In this document: positions 37,201 through 46,400 of the stretch, piece after piece
Layout: each line of letters begins with the position of its first letter
Position numbering within the stretch: position 1 is the stretch's first letter
Source: Odoribacter splanchnicus DSM 20712
GTDB taxonomy: Bacteria; Bacteroidota; Bacteroidia; Bacteroidales; Marinifilaceae
Length of the DNA: 64,000 nt
Direction: 5' to 3'
NCBI RefSeq assembly: GCF_000190535.1
Contig: NC_015160.1
Location: 3,658,001 to 3,722,000, forward strand
Translations under genes and position numbers: made by a program
Notes under the pieces: generated by a model
Database searches by the model: none
The model's input: only the letters and a program-made list of their open reading frames with translations
What the model was told of the DNA's origin: nothing

Positions 37201-40200
37201 ATGAGACCGTCAAGGAATGCTTTTCTGGGATATACCTACCAGCAATGTATCACATTTTTACTACTGGTAAAAATGGATGTTGAACGTCAGATCGACAAAT
37301 TAGAGATAGAAGCTATTGTCAATAATAATTTTGACGATGCCCGTATATCATTTTTAGGCGAATCCGTTTATTGCCAGATGAAAGATATTGATAGTATAAA
37401 ATTCGAAGACCTCACTTTGGAAGAAAACCGAATAATAATCAAAAACAAACCGCATAAATTATCCGATAAAATTAATGTGCTTTTTTTCAAAAACATTGAT
37501 TGCAAAAGCTATAACGACACATTTTTAGGTTTGCCCGCCTATAAAAAAGATAACCTTTATATTATCTCGCTGTCCCGGAACAAAGCCTTACAAATAATCG
37601 AAGATCTTTATAAATACAATGAAAAAAGAGAGGCTGTAATTACCCATTTCTTCAATCAAAAATTAGATAAACGACATTTAATTATAACAAAGGAAGAATT
37701 ACCCGCAATAGATATATACAACATCCAGTTATTAGAAAAAACGATAGACATTGGAAGAAAATTGCTGGAATTTGAGAATATCCTCTTCATAGAGGGTAAA
37801 CCGGGAATTGGAAAAAGCCATTTGGTTACTTGTCTGACAAAAGAATACAACCAACCTTTGGTATATCGTTTTTGGGTTTCAAATCAGGATAAAGACTATG
37901 ATTTGCGTTTACTTTTCAAAAACTTTATAGCAAATATCTCCAAGGAACTCTTTGGGGATTTACGTCGTCGGACAAAAGATGAAATCATTCAATATATATC
38001 TGGTATAAAGAAAACAGTAATAATTGATGGTCTTGATCATGTGGAAAACTATAGACCGGAGGAATTGGAATATTTCGTTTCCTTTATTGATACATTAAAA
38101 GAAACCACGAAAGTTATTGTCTTGTCGCGTCCCTTAAAGAGAGACATTCATTGGAAGAAACAACAATTAGTAAATTGGAATTTTGAAGAAACCAGATTAG
38201 TGTTGGATGAACTCTATCATATAACCGACCATCCTGTCTGTAAAGATATTTTTGACATTACCAATGGTTATCCGATTCTGGTTCGGTTTGTTGCCGAACA
38301 GTATAAACATAGCGGCCAAATACAATCATTAGGTAAATTGGAGAGTACAAATGATTATTATGAAAAAATCATATCTACTGTAAATACTAAAACAGCCCTG
38401 ACATTATTTATTACCTCTCATTCGTATACAACGGAATCAGAAATTTCTATTTTTTTGGAGGAAGATCTTGCCGATATTGCAAAAGAATTTATTAAAGATT
38501 ATCCTTATCTTTTTGAAATTAAGCTAAATAGAATTTCTTTATTTCATGATAGTCTAAACACATACTTGCTCACTAAAGGAACATGTAACACCAAACGGCT
38601 TGCCAAAATAAAACAAATTGTATTCCAGTCAATAATAAACGAGGAAAAACGGTTCATATCCCGTATTGCATCGTTTGATTTGGATAAACCCATGAAAGTA
38701 GAAATACTCCGGAAATATGCCGACATAGATTGTTTTTACAGAATTTATAAAGATTGTATTGATTTTGAAGCAATCCGATTATTTTATAATCAGCTTAGAC
38801 ATTGGCTTCCGGAGCTGGAGGCTGATGCTTTTAGCATTTATACATATTACGACCTGGCATTGATCACAAATATCTTAATGAGGGATCAGATTTCAACAAT
38901 GAATGAATTTTTATATACATACGTACAATGTTTACTATTTAATGGATATAGCGACGATGATATAACAAGCTCTGAATATCTTTTTGGGATGTACTACTAT
39001 TATAAAACCAAGGATCCCATATTACTCTATAATATTACAACAGAACAACATTACGACACAAATAATTTCTACCAAAAGTTAGAATATGAAGTATGGGCAG
39101 AAGATAATTATTTTAACAGGCATTTGAAACCAGTAGAGAAAAAACGGTTAAAAGGCTTTTTAAGTAAAGAATGGATAAATATTGATACTCTTGAATACAT
39201 CCCGCATCTGTTAGCCAATATATATATCCATAATACAGAAATTAATGAATTGAAAGATTTTTATCAGGCAGTCTGCCTCTATATCCATAAAAACGAAAAT
39301 CAGGGTATTAAAAATTTAGAAAAAGCGCTGTCTCCTTTTAAAAGCGTCAATGCCGATTTATCTCCTTACTATTTAGCAAAAGCAAAGGATATAATTTTAT
39401 CCTTAGGTACTGATACATTACCCAATGAATATCTTACACATACCCTCCGGGAGCTTATTTTGAAATATACTCCTGAAGGTTCATTCAATGTATGGCCTAA
39501 AGTTCTCAACTATATTCGTCTTTCCTTACATCAAAACAAGAAAATTGATTTGGCAAATATCACCAGCTTCTTTGCCATGTATCAGCAACGCAAAGACATG
39601 ACGGTAATAAACCTTCCCGAAGCTTTAAAAATATATGAAGACAAAGGATTTATAACGATAGAAAAAGCCCTTGATATTATCGTATTCACTCAAAGCATGT
39701 CAGAAAAAGGAATAAGGCATCTGCTTCGTGAATATCTTGAACTTCACCAACCCGATATAATTTCTATTGTATTGAAAAAATATCATCCGGCCCAACTGCA
39801 CATTACTTGGTTCGATTTACCTGCGGAGCATATAAACTGCTTTCCGGATGAACTCTTTGAATATGCCCTGAATCAACAACTGTTCTATTGGAATAGTTAT
39901 TCCAAAGAAGTGAAATTTGATGAAATAAAAAATCTCTTTCTCTCGGATAGAAAACAAGAATTAGTTAATCTCTTAAAATTTTTCAAATACCGGATTACGA
40001 TTGAAAAACACAACCCTTACCTTAAAGAACTTCAGGCATTAAAATGCTCTTTATCTTTGAATGATTCTACAGAAAATAATAAAAATATCAGAAGTAGTGA
40101 AGAGAGATTTAATCAAGGTATTTTAGATGCTGATAGTATTGATTTCATAAAGGAGAACAAACTAAACATAACAGATATTGCTGGCTATACAGATGGTTAT

Positions 40201-40455
40201 TACTCTGTTTTCTCCGATATAAATATCTTCAAAATTTACCCAAAAGACCAGGTAAAAGAAAATGTATTACTTATTTTGCGGAATGCCTTGATAGGTCGGA
40301 TAAAAACAATTGATGAATTTGCTTGTTTATTCTATTTTGTGGGGAACCTGCCAAAATTTATGGATGAATATGACATTACAGTAGAGTACAAAAAACTATA
40401 TGACAGTTTTATGAAATTTTTGAAAATATCCTCACTGGAGAGAATAGCAAGGTGA
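37201..40455 (+). CDS. Large STAND/NACHT-type NTPase with N-terminal nuclease-like domain (putative defence sensor)
   Basis: A 1084-residue protein. Residues 1-100 resemble the Cap4/DUF4297-type restriction nuclease fold: GYTYQ at 10-14, an acid pair around E35 and E37, D45-D46, and the Q-x-K motif Q59-M-K61 (VYCQMKD). Residues about 175-340 hold a P-loop NTPase: Walker A GKPGIGKS at 199-206, Walker B VIIDGLDHV at 273-281, sensor-like KVIVLSRP at 304-311, a pattern typical of STAND/NACHT proteins. The remaining 700 residues form a helical repeat-rich region that could bind a phage protein. It lies 85 bases after the SIR2 gene; the two probably form one operon. Confidence 0.75.
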   Translation: MRPSRNAFLGYTYQQCITFLLLVKMDVERQIDKLEIEAIVNNNFDDARISFLGESVYCQMKDIDSIKFEDLTLEENRIIIKNKPHKLSDKINVLFFKNIDCKSYNDTFLGLPAYKKDNLYIISLSRNKALQIIEDLYKYNEKREAVITHFFNQKLDKRHLIITKEELPAIDIYNIQLLEKTIDIGRKLLEFENILFIEGKPGIGKSHLVTCLTKEYNQPLVYRFWVSNQDKDYDLRLLFKNFIANISKELFGDLRRRTKDEIIQYISGIKKTVIIDGLDHVENYRPEELEYFVSFIDTLKETTKVIVLSRPLKRDIHWKKQQLVNWNFEETRLVLDELYHITDHPVCKDIFDITNGYPILVRFVAEQYKHSGQIQSLGKLESTNDYYEKIISTVNTKTALTLFITSHSYTTESEISIFLEEDLADIAKEFIKDYPYLFEIKLNRISLFHDSLNTYLLTKGTCNTKRLAKIKQIVFQSIINEEKRFISRIASFDLDKPMKVEILRKYADIDCFYRIYKDCIDFEAIRLFYNQLRHWLPELEADAFSIYTYYDLALITNILMRDQISTMNEFLYTYVQCLLFNGYSDDDITSSEYLFGMYYYYKTKDPILLYNITTEQHYDTNNFYQKLEYEVWAEDNYFNRHLKPVEKKRLKGFLSKEWINIDTLEYIPHLLANIYIHNTEINELKDFYQAVCLYIHKNENQGIKNLEKALSPFKSVNADLSPYYLAKAKDIILSLGTDTLPNEYLTHTLRELILKYTPEGSFNVWPKVLNYIRLSLHQNKKIDLANITSFFAMYQQRKDMTVINLPEALKIYEDKGFITIEKALDIIVFTQSMSEKGIRHLLREYLELHQPDIISIVLKKYHPAQLHITWFDLPAEHINCFPDELFEYALNQQLFYWNSYSKEVKFDEIKNLFLSDRKQELVNLLKFFKYRITIEKHNPYLKELQALKCSLSLNDSTENNKNIRSSEERFNQGILDADSIDFIKENKLNITDIAGYTDGYYSVFSDINIFKIYPKDQVKENVLLILRNALIGRIKTIDEFACLFYFVGNLPKFMDEYDITVEYKKLYDSFMKFLKISSLERIAR

Positions 40456-40580
40456 ATGAAACTGTATTACGATTAGATATCTGAAAAATAGATGATTTGT
40501 TTGGCGGATAGAAGAATGTCCGTTCCATTCTTATTCCCTTTGCCACTTCTTGTCAATAGTTATCCTATCCGCTTTCTTCT

Positions 40581-40649
40581 AACATAATCGAAATTATAGG
40601 TTCGTTCGCTCCGCTCACACTTGAAAGTCCTATAATTTGAGATTATGTT
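40581..40649. repeat. 20-bp inverted repeat at the edge of the GC-rich block
   Basis: Arms 40581-40600 (AACATAATCGAAATTATAGG) and 40629-40649 are reverse complements with a one- or two-base difference. The loop contains TTCGCTCCGCTC. It lies directly at the sharp change from AT-rich to GC-rich sequence, 120 bases after the NTPase stop, and could be the terminator of the defence operon. Confidence 0.6.
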
Positions 40650-41500
40650 TCCAGAAAGCTCCACCCCAACCCTTGCCAAACCCACAAGTCCCTGATACCG
40701 CGCTCCGCCATTCCAGCCATCCCCATCCGTCACACCGTCCCATCCCCGGCCCTGATACCCCGCGAACCTCCACGCCGCACCCTCTTCGCTTCTGCCAACG
40801 TCCTGCAATGCCGGGACAAAAACTTGTTCTCTTTTCTCCACCTCTTTATGCCGGCATACCCCGCGCCCCCGCTAAGCCATTCGGCTGGTGCGCCCATGTC
40901 TTTGGAGGACGGCGCACCGAAGCCCATCACACCCCACCGCACCGCCTTTGCCATTCCCTTTACCATGCGCCCGACATCTTCCTGATCTCTTTTGCCATCT
41001 TCTTCTCGCGGGCTTAATCCGCGCAGCCCGTTCTCTCTTCCGCTTCATTTCGTGTGCTTGTTCCCACAACCTCCCCACAACCGAAAACAATCACACCAAA
41101 TCCCCATTCACCCAATCCCGCGCTCACGCTGCGCCCCGTCCATCGCATACACAAGAATGGGAGGTTGGAAAGGTCCGTTCCGGCTGCTTTCCAACCTCCC
41201 ATTCCAGCGTGCCATCCTTTCGCGCCGCACCATTCCAATCCATCTACCACCATAGTCGTGGCAGGGGATCAACCCCCAACGCTTCCACAATTTGCCGGAC
41301 CGGGCCACGTGTCGTACCTCCACGTGGGACCGGACCGTCCAATTGTCCCGCTTCGCTCACTTCCGTCTGATCCCCCCTCACGACTATCCCCACCACACGA
41401 ATCCGGCCAATCACACCCTCACGCACCGCCTTTTCCACCGTCCTGCAATTGCGCCGACAGCCGCCTCCGTTCTTTTTCCACCGTCATCTCACGGCGCTAA
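40650..41500. other. GC-rich, strand-skewed block without a convincing gene
   Basis: About 850 bases with GC near 60 percent, between flanks near one third GC. The plus strand is C-rich and G-poor. Open frames occur on both strands in several frames, none with the composition of a protein family that I recognise. Short sequences recur inside it, such as GCACCGCCTTT (near 40938 and 41423) and CGTCCTGCAAT (near 40799 and 41438). The minus-strand frames (for example MVKGMAKAVRWGVMGFGAP) might be pieces of a broken gene, but I cannot support one. 41501-41689 is AT-rich and empty. Confidence 0.5.
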
Positions 41501-41689
41501 AAGTATAATAAGAAAAATGGATTACTTTCCTCTGGCATATCTCCGGCATACCACCGGCATCGCTCACCCAAAACCAATCCTGCACATTATCCCTTCACTC
41601 ATGTTAAAGCCATACGCACAGATTATAAGGTACTGCAAATAAATCTATATTGTGAATATCCATTTAATAACCCTATAAAATCCACACCC

Positions 41690-42382
41690 ATGAAAGCAAA
41701 AACAAACGAATTATTTGAAGACTTCACTGGCTCAACCGGCAACATCACCGCCGCCCATTCCGCCGGTCATTTGGTGGTACGTAATAAAGTTACCCCGACC
41801 TACACCGATACAGACTACCAGCGGGTAGTCCGTCAGAACTTCACCCGCTTTGCAAAGAACTGGCAGGACTTAACCGATGCACAACGTGCTCTCTGGGCCG
41901 AAAAGGCAAAAGTCGTTTCCGCTTCCAGCTCCTACTATGGCATATCCGGCAAAATCAGCGGCTTCAACCTTTACGTCCGTTGTAACATGAATCTGGAACT
42001 GATCGGAATCACCACGCCATTAACCAACCCGGTGGATAACATGACCGGCTTACTTCCCGACTTCAAAACCGTAAATCTTTCAGATTCAGAATTGAAAATC
42101 ACTTTGGAGGGAAACGTTGAAGAAAACGACGTGCTGGTAGTGCGGATCACTCCGTTGTCTGTCGGTCAAAGCACCAACATTAACGGACTTCGGCAGGTAG
42201 GAACGGTTGCCGGCGGAGCCTCCGAGGCTGTCATCACCGAAAAGTACACCGCCCAATTCGGAACTCCTGCCGTCGGTGACAAAGTACAGGTACAAATCTA
42301 TGCCATCAACACCCTGAGCGGTTACGCATCTGCCCGTCAGACCACTGTCACAAACATTGCCGAAGAATCGGCCGGCTCATAA
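41690..42382 (+). CDS. Phage-like structural protein, family unnamed
   Basis: A 230-residue protein. The N-terminus has the pattern of small phage or element-borne proteins (G-x-x-G-N, then VVRNKVTPTYTDTDYQRVVR and NFTRFAKNWQDLTDAQRALW), where a short beta element is followed by a helix with W-x-x-L-T-x-x-Q-R-x-x-W. The rest is beta-rich (ITLEGNVEENDVLVVRITPL). Such proteins occur in Bacteroidota element loci and in phage virions. A small membrane-peptide gene follows by 40 bases. Confidence 0.6.
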   Translation: MKAKTNELFEDFTGSTGNITAAHSAGHLVVRNKVTPTYTDTDYQRVVRQNFTRFAKNWQDLTDAQRALWAEKAKVVSASSSYYGISGKISGFNLYVRCNMNLELIGITTPLTNPVDNMTGLLPDFKTVNLSDSELKITLEGNVEENDVLVVRITPLSVGQSTNINGLRQVGTVAGGASEAVITEKYTAQFGTPAVGDKVQVQIYAINTLSGYASARQTTVTNIAEESAGS

Positions 42383-42422
42383 CCCGCGGAAATAGCTCCG
42401 CACAAAAAGAAAGGAGGCAACT

Positions 42423-42564
42423 ATGTCAACCAATTGGAGATCGACATTATGGGACATCATTCTCACGATCCTGACACTGGGAATCTCCCACATCCAGAAG
42501 CGTAAAAAAAAAATTGGAGGAAGAGGAGGGCAAAAAATCCACAAAACGGCCCTCCGAAAACTGA
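42423..42564 (+). CDS. Small membrane peptide with a run of nine A
   Basis: The ATG frame gives MSTNWRSTLWDIILTILTLG and ISHIQKRKKK, one membrane helix and a basic end. After nine A (within CGTAAAAAAAAATTGG) the frame as written goes on to 42683 in an unconvincing way; with one A less it reads LEEEEGKKSTKRPSEN and stops at 42562-42564, a natural charged tail. So the gene is either slippery, phase-variable or mis-called. It follows the phage-like gene and ends before a hairpin. Very short transmembrane peptides at this place are common in Bacteroides elements. Confidence 0.45.
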
Positions 42565-42586
42565 TCATTTACCTTTATTGTGTGTA

Positions 42587-42610
42587 TAAGCGGCTGGTTA
42601 GAGCCGCTTA
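42587..42610 (+). terminator. Hairpin after the small membrane peptide gene
   Basis: Perfect 9-bp stem TAAGCGGCT (42587-42595) with its complement at 42602-42610, loop of 6 bases, followed by TTTTCGTTT. Confidence 0.6.
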
Positions 42611-42655
42611 TTTTCGTTTCATGTTTCACGAATGTTTCACAAATATGTATAATCA

Positions 42656-42692
42656 AAAATCCAACCATCTGATTTTTAGATGATTGGATTTT
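42656..42692 (-). terminator. Terminator of the tRNA-Met gene
   Basis: The arms 42656-42670 and 42678-42692 form a 15-bp stem with one mismatch. On the minus strand it ends in a run of T and lies 8 bases after the tRNA 3' end. Confidence 0.65.
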
Positions 42693-42699
42693 ATTTTTG

Positions 42700-42773
42700 T
42701 GGTCCCACTTGGGCTTGAACCAAGGACTCCCTGATTATGAGTCAGGTGCTCTAACCAACTGAGCTATGGGACC
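42700..42773 (-). tRNA. tRNA-Met (anticodon CAT)
   Basis: A complete cloverleaf of 74 bases on the minus strand: acceptor GGTCCCA with TGGGACC, D arm GCTC-AGTTGGTTA-GAGC, anticodon stem CCTGA/TCAGG with loop CTCATAA (anticodon CAT), T arm with GGTTCAA. No CCA is encoded; the bases after the discriminator A are C and A. It could be elongator tRNA-Met or an Ile tRNA with lysidine at C34; the acceptor and arms favour Met. Its 3' end faces the accessory island, a classical integration site. Confidence 0.93.
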
Positions 42774-42936
42774 TGCATTTTTCATGCACCAAAAAACCGC
42801 GAATCTTTTGACGGGTGCAAATATAGGGATAAATTTCTGTTTTATACAAAAGATGTAGGAAAAAAATGTTATTTTCGTTGGATGGAAATGGCCTGGTCGG
42901 TGGGGTGAATGTTTTATCGGGTAGATTTAGAGAACT

Positions 42937-43410
42937 ATGAAAATTTGTTTGCTGGTTATTGGGAAAACAGATGCGGATTATATTCGGGCGGGAATTGAAG
43001 AATACGAAAAACGGTTGAGGAAATATGTGGGGTATGAGATGAAAGTCTTGCCGGATGTCAAGAATACCAAACATATGAGTGAGGCATTGCAAAAGGAGAA
43101 AGAAGGTTTGTTGCTATTGGAACAATTCTTGCCGACCGATTATGTGATTTTGCTGGATGAACGGGGAAAACAGTACGGTTCCGGCGAATTTTCTGCTTTT
43201 TTGGCACAAAAGATGCTGAATGGGATAAAGCGGTTGGTTTTTGTGATCGGAGGACCTTATGGTTTTTCGGAAGCGGTCTACCGAAAGGCTGATGAGCTGT
43301 TGTCTTTATCGAAAATGACTTTCTCGCATCAGATGGTCCGGATGATTTTTGCCGAGCAGATTTATCGGGCGATGACCATTATGAAGGGAGAGCCTTATCA
43401 TCATGAATAA
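42937..43410 (+). CDS. rlmH: 23S rRNA (pseudouridine1915-N3)-methyltransferase
   Basis: A 157-residue SPOUT methyltransferase of the RlmH family, which methylates pseudouridine 1915 in helix 69 of 23S rRNA. The SAM knot is evident: LDERGKQYGSGEFSAFL (about 70-86), FVIGGPYGFS (about 102-111), and the C-terminal FSHQMVRMIFAEQIYRA with the final GEPYHHE. Length matches the family (155-159). The sensor-kinase gene starts 26 bases later on the same strand and may share the transcript. Confidence 0.95.
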   Translation: MKICLLVIGKTDADYIRAGIEEYEKRLRKYVGYEMKVLPDVKNTKHMSEALQKEKEGLLLLEQFLPTDYVILLDERGKQYGSGEFSAFLAQKMLNGIKRLVFVIGGPYGFSEAVYRKADELLSLSKMTFSHQMVRMIFAEQIYRAMTIMKGEPYHHE

Positions 43411-43436
43411 AACCGGGAAGTAGAATAAATGAGCAT

Positions 43437-46400
43437 ATGAAGCGGAAGGCGTTTATCGTTTTGTTTGGTGCTGTGTTGTTGCTGATGGCGACAGCGCTGA
43501 CGGAATATCTTTTCTATCGGCAGGATGAGAATACCTGGGTGGAACGCTTCGAAAGCCGTTTGCATGAACAGGAACGCAAAGCGGATCATTTATTGGCGAC
43601 TTTTAGAGACAGCGTAGATATCGACTCCGAGGAATGGGAGGAGGATCTTATCTTTGTCGGGATTCGGGAGGGCAGGGTTTTCTTTTGGACGAACGAAATT
43701 ATCGGAGATCGGCATTTATCCGAATTGCTGACCAGTGGGAGAAATTTTACGAAGATCGGAAATACCTATTACGAAATCCGGAGGAAAAGATATAAAGATA
43801 TCGATTATTATGCCTTATTGCGGATCAAAGACGACTATCCCTATACCGGTAAATACATCAAAAACAATTTCGGAAAGTTTCTGAATATTAGTGAAGAGAA
43901 TATCGGGCAGGTAGAAATCTCTACAGTCACCGTTGAACAGGGACATTTGATCACCGATAAGGACGGTATGGGCTTGTTTTTTATCGTTTATGGCGATCAT
44001 TACAAAGAACGGGCTTCCAATTATCTGTTGCTTTCTTTCTATCTGCTGTTTTTCCTGAGTTTGTTTTATGTGTATGATCTGGTATTGAAACATACGGATT
44101 GCTGGAAAAGACAACTCCTTTATTTTGCCGGATTTATATTATTTCTGGCCGGTTTGCGCTATTTTATGCAAGCCTTTCGTCTGCCTCCTACTATTTATCG
44201 TCTGCCGATTTTCGATGAGACTTTTTCTAAAAAAATATTTATTACTTCTATCGGTGATTTATTATTGACTACCTTCTGTATTTTTCAGGTTTGTTATATC
44301 ACTTTGTCGAATATCCGGATTAATTACCAGGATGAGAAACTGTTGCATTATCGTTACCTTTTCACTGGTGGGATTATTTTTCTGATTTTTCTATATGTCG
44401 ATTTCTTCAATTTTTCCATCGATCTGGTGGTGGAAAATATGGATATTCATTTGAATATCGCGCAGTTGGTACCTGTGGGGCTCTCTTCTATTCTTTCGTT
44501 TGTCGCGATTATTATGGGAGGATTGGTGATCGTGATCACTATCTATGGTGCTGTTTCTGTTTTCTGGCACATGATGTCGTTCATAACGGTGATTAAAGTC
44601 GTCACTTACATGTGTGTTCTGTTGAGTCTGGTCAGTTATATGTTCAGTTTATATACGAACTTCTGGGATTGTTTTTTTATCTGGATCGTTACGGTTTTAC
44701 TGGCTGTTAACAGGTATTTATTGAAGCGGGATATACAAAGAAGTATTTATATCCTTGTCATATTTTTATTATCCATCTACGTGGTGATGGTGACTAAAAA
44801 ATATGAAAGCTATAAAGAGCAACGCCAGCGTATGAACTATGCCACCGAGCTGATAGAAGAAAGGGATTATAATTTCGAAAAGCGGTTGGTGGAGATCGAT
44901 CGGGTCATACGCGGTTCGGAGGAACTGAAAGGATGGATCGAGGTTGGTGAGGAACAGGAAGCGGAAGCTTTGTTGAGTGGAGAGCTATTAGATTTGAGAG
45001 GATATAATTATTCTTGCGAAATCACTTTTTGCCGTGCCGGTGACAGTCTTTGGCTGACCGATACCCGCGAACAATGGGGATGCCGGGAGTATTTCGAATG
45101 GATTATACGTAAAAACGGGCACCGGATCGACGACTCCGGTTTCTATTCCATCGGTGTTTTCGATGGATATGTCACTTATATCGGGCGATATCGTTTCGGG
45201 GAAGTAAATCTTTATCTTCGTTTCGATGCAGTCAAGAACGACGAAGGCATAGGGTATCCGCAAATCCTGTCCCGTAAATCTGCCGATGGGAAAGAGGACG
45301 GTTATTTTTACTCCTATGCTAAATATAGCTACGGGGAGTTGGTGTCTTCTTCGGGAAATTTTGTGTATTATAAAAAATTATCGGCATTCGGTAAAGATGC
45401 CCGTAATTTCGACCTGTTCAATAAAGACAAATATTCGCATATGCTGATCCCTGTGGACAACAACAGTACCCTGGTCATCAGTTTGCATGAGAATACTTTC
45501 GCTCTTTATTACATGAATGTGTTGTATGCTTTCTTCGTTTGTATATTGATTTCTTCCTATGGTTTGTTTTTTAATGTCAACCGGAATATCAATTTCAGGC
45601 AAGGTACATTGAGGGCCCGGATAAAAAACAGTATTATATCTTTGATTTTTATCCTTTTTGTTATCCTGACAGCCTTGAGTATTTATATGAATACCGTGAG
45701 TTTTAAAGGGCGGCATAATGCTAAAGCGATCGAATTGCTGAAATATGTCAATAAAGAATTAGAGCGTTTGCCTTGTGTGGATGCCCGTAAATGTCCCGAA
45801 GTTACGGGCCGGCTATCCGATATGTCCGAATTACTGCTGATCGATATCAATATTTATTCCAGACAAGGGAAATTGATAGCTACTTCGCGCCCGGAAATTT
45901 TTGAATATGGATTCGAGGGTACTTTGGTCGATCCTGAAGCCTTGAAACAGATCGAAAAGCTCGGGGTGACCAGTTATATCGCAAACGGGAAAGTGGGCGA
46001 ACTGACTTATATGTCGGCTTATATGCCGCTGGTATTGGACAATGGAAAATCTTATATACTGAATATCCCTTATTTCGCTCAAAATGACGAACTGAATCTG
46101 GATATTATTATTATGGTAGTCATCACGGTGAATATCGCTATTGTGATGATGGTCCTGGCTTTTATTTTATCCGGTTTGGTGGCGGAACGTGTTACCCGGC
46201 CTTTGCAGATGCTGAACGATAAATTGAAGAAAATGCATGTCGGAGGGAAAAATGAGAAAATTGTTTATAACCATGCCGATGAAGTCGGCCGCTTGGTGGA
46301 AGAATACAACAATATGGTGGATAAGCTGGATGAAAGTATTGTGCAGCTGGCAAAATCGGAAAGAGAGAGTGCCTGGCGTGAAATGGCGCGGCAGATTGCT

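Noticed and set aside
40650..41500. A protein gene in the GC-rich block
   Set aside because: Open frames exist on both strands in several frames, none longer or more protein-like than the others, and none carries a recognisable motif.
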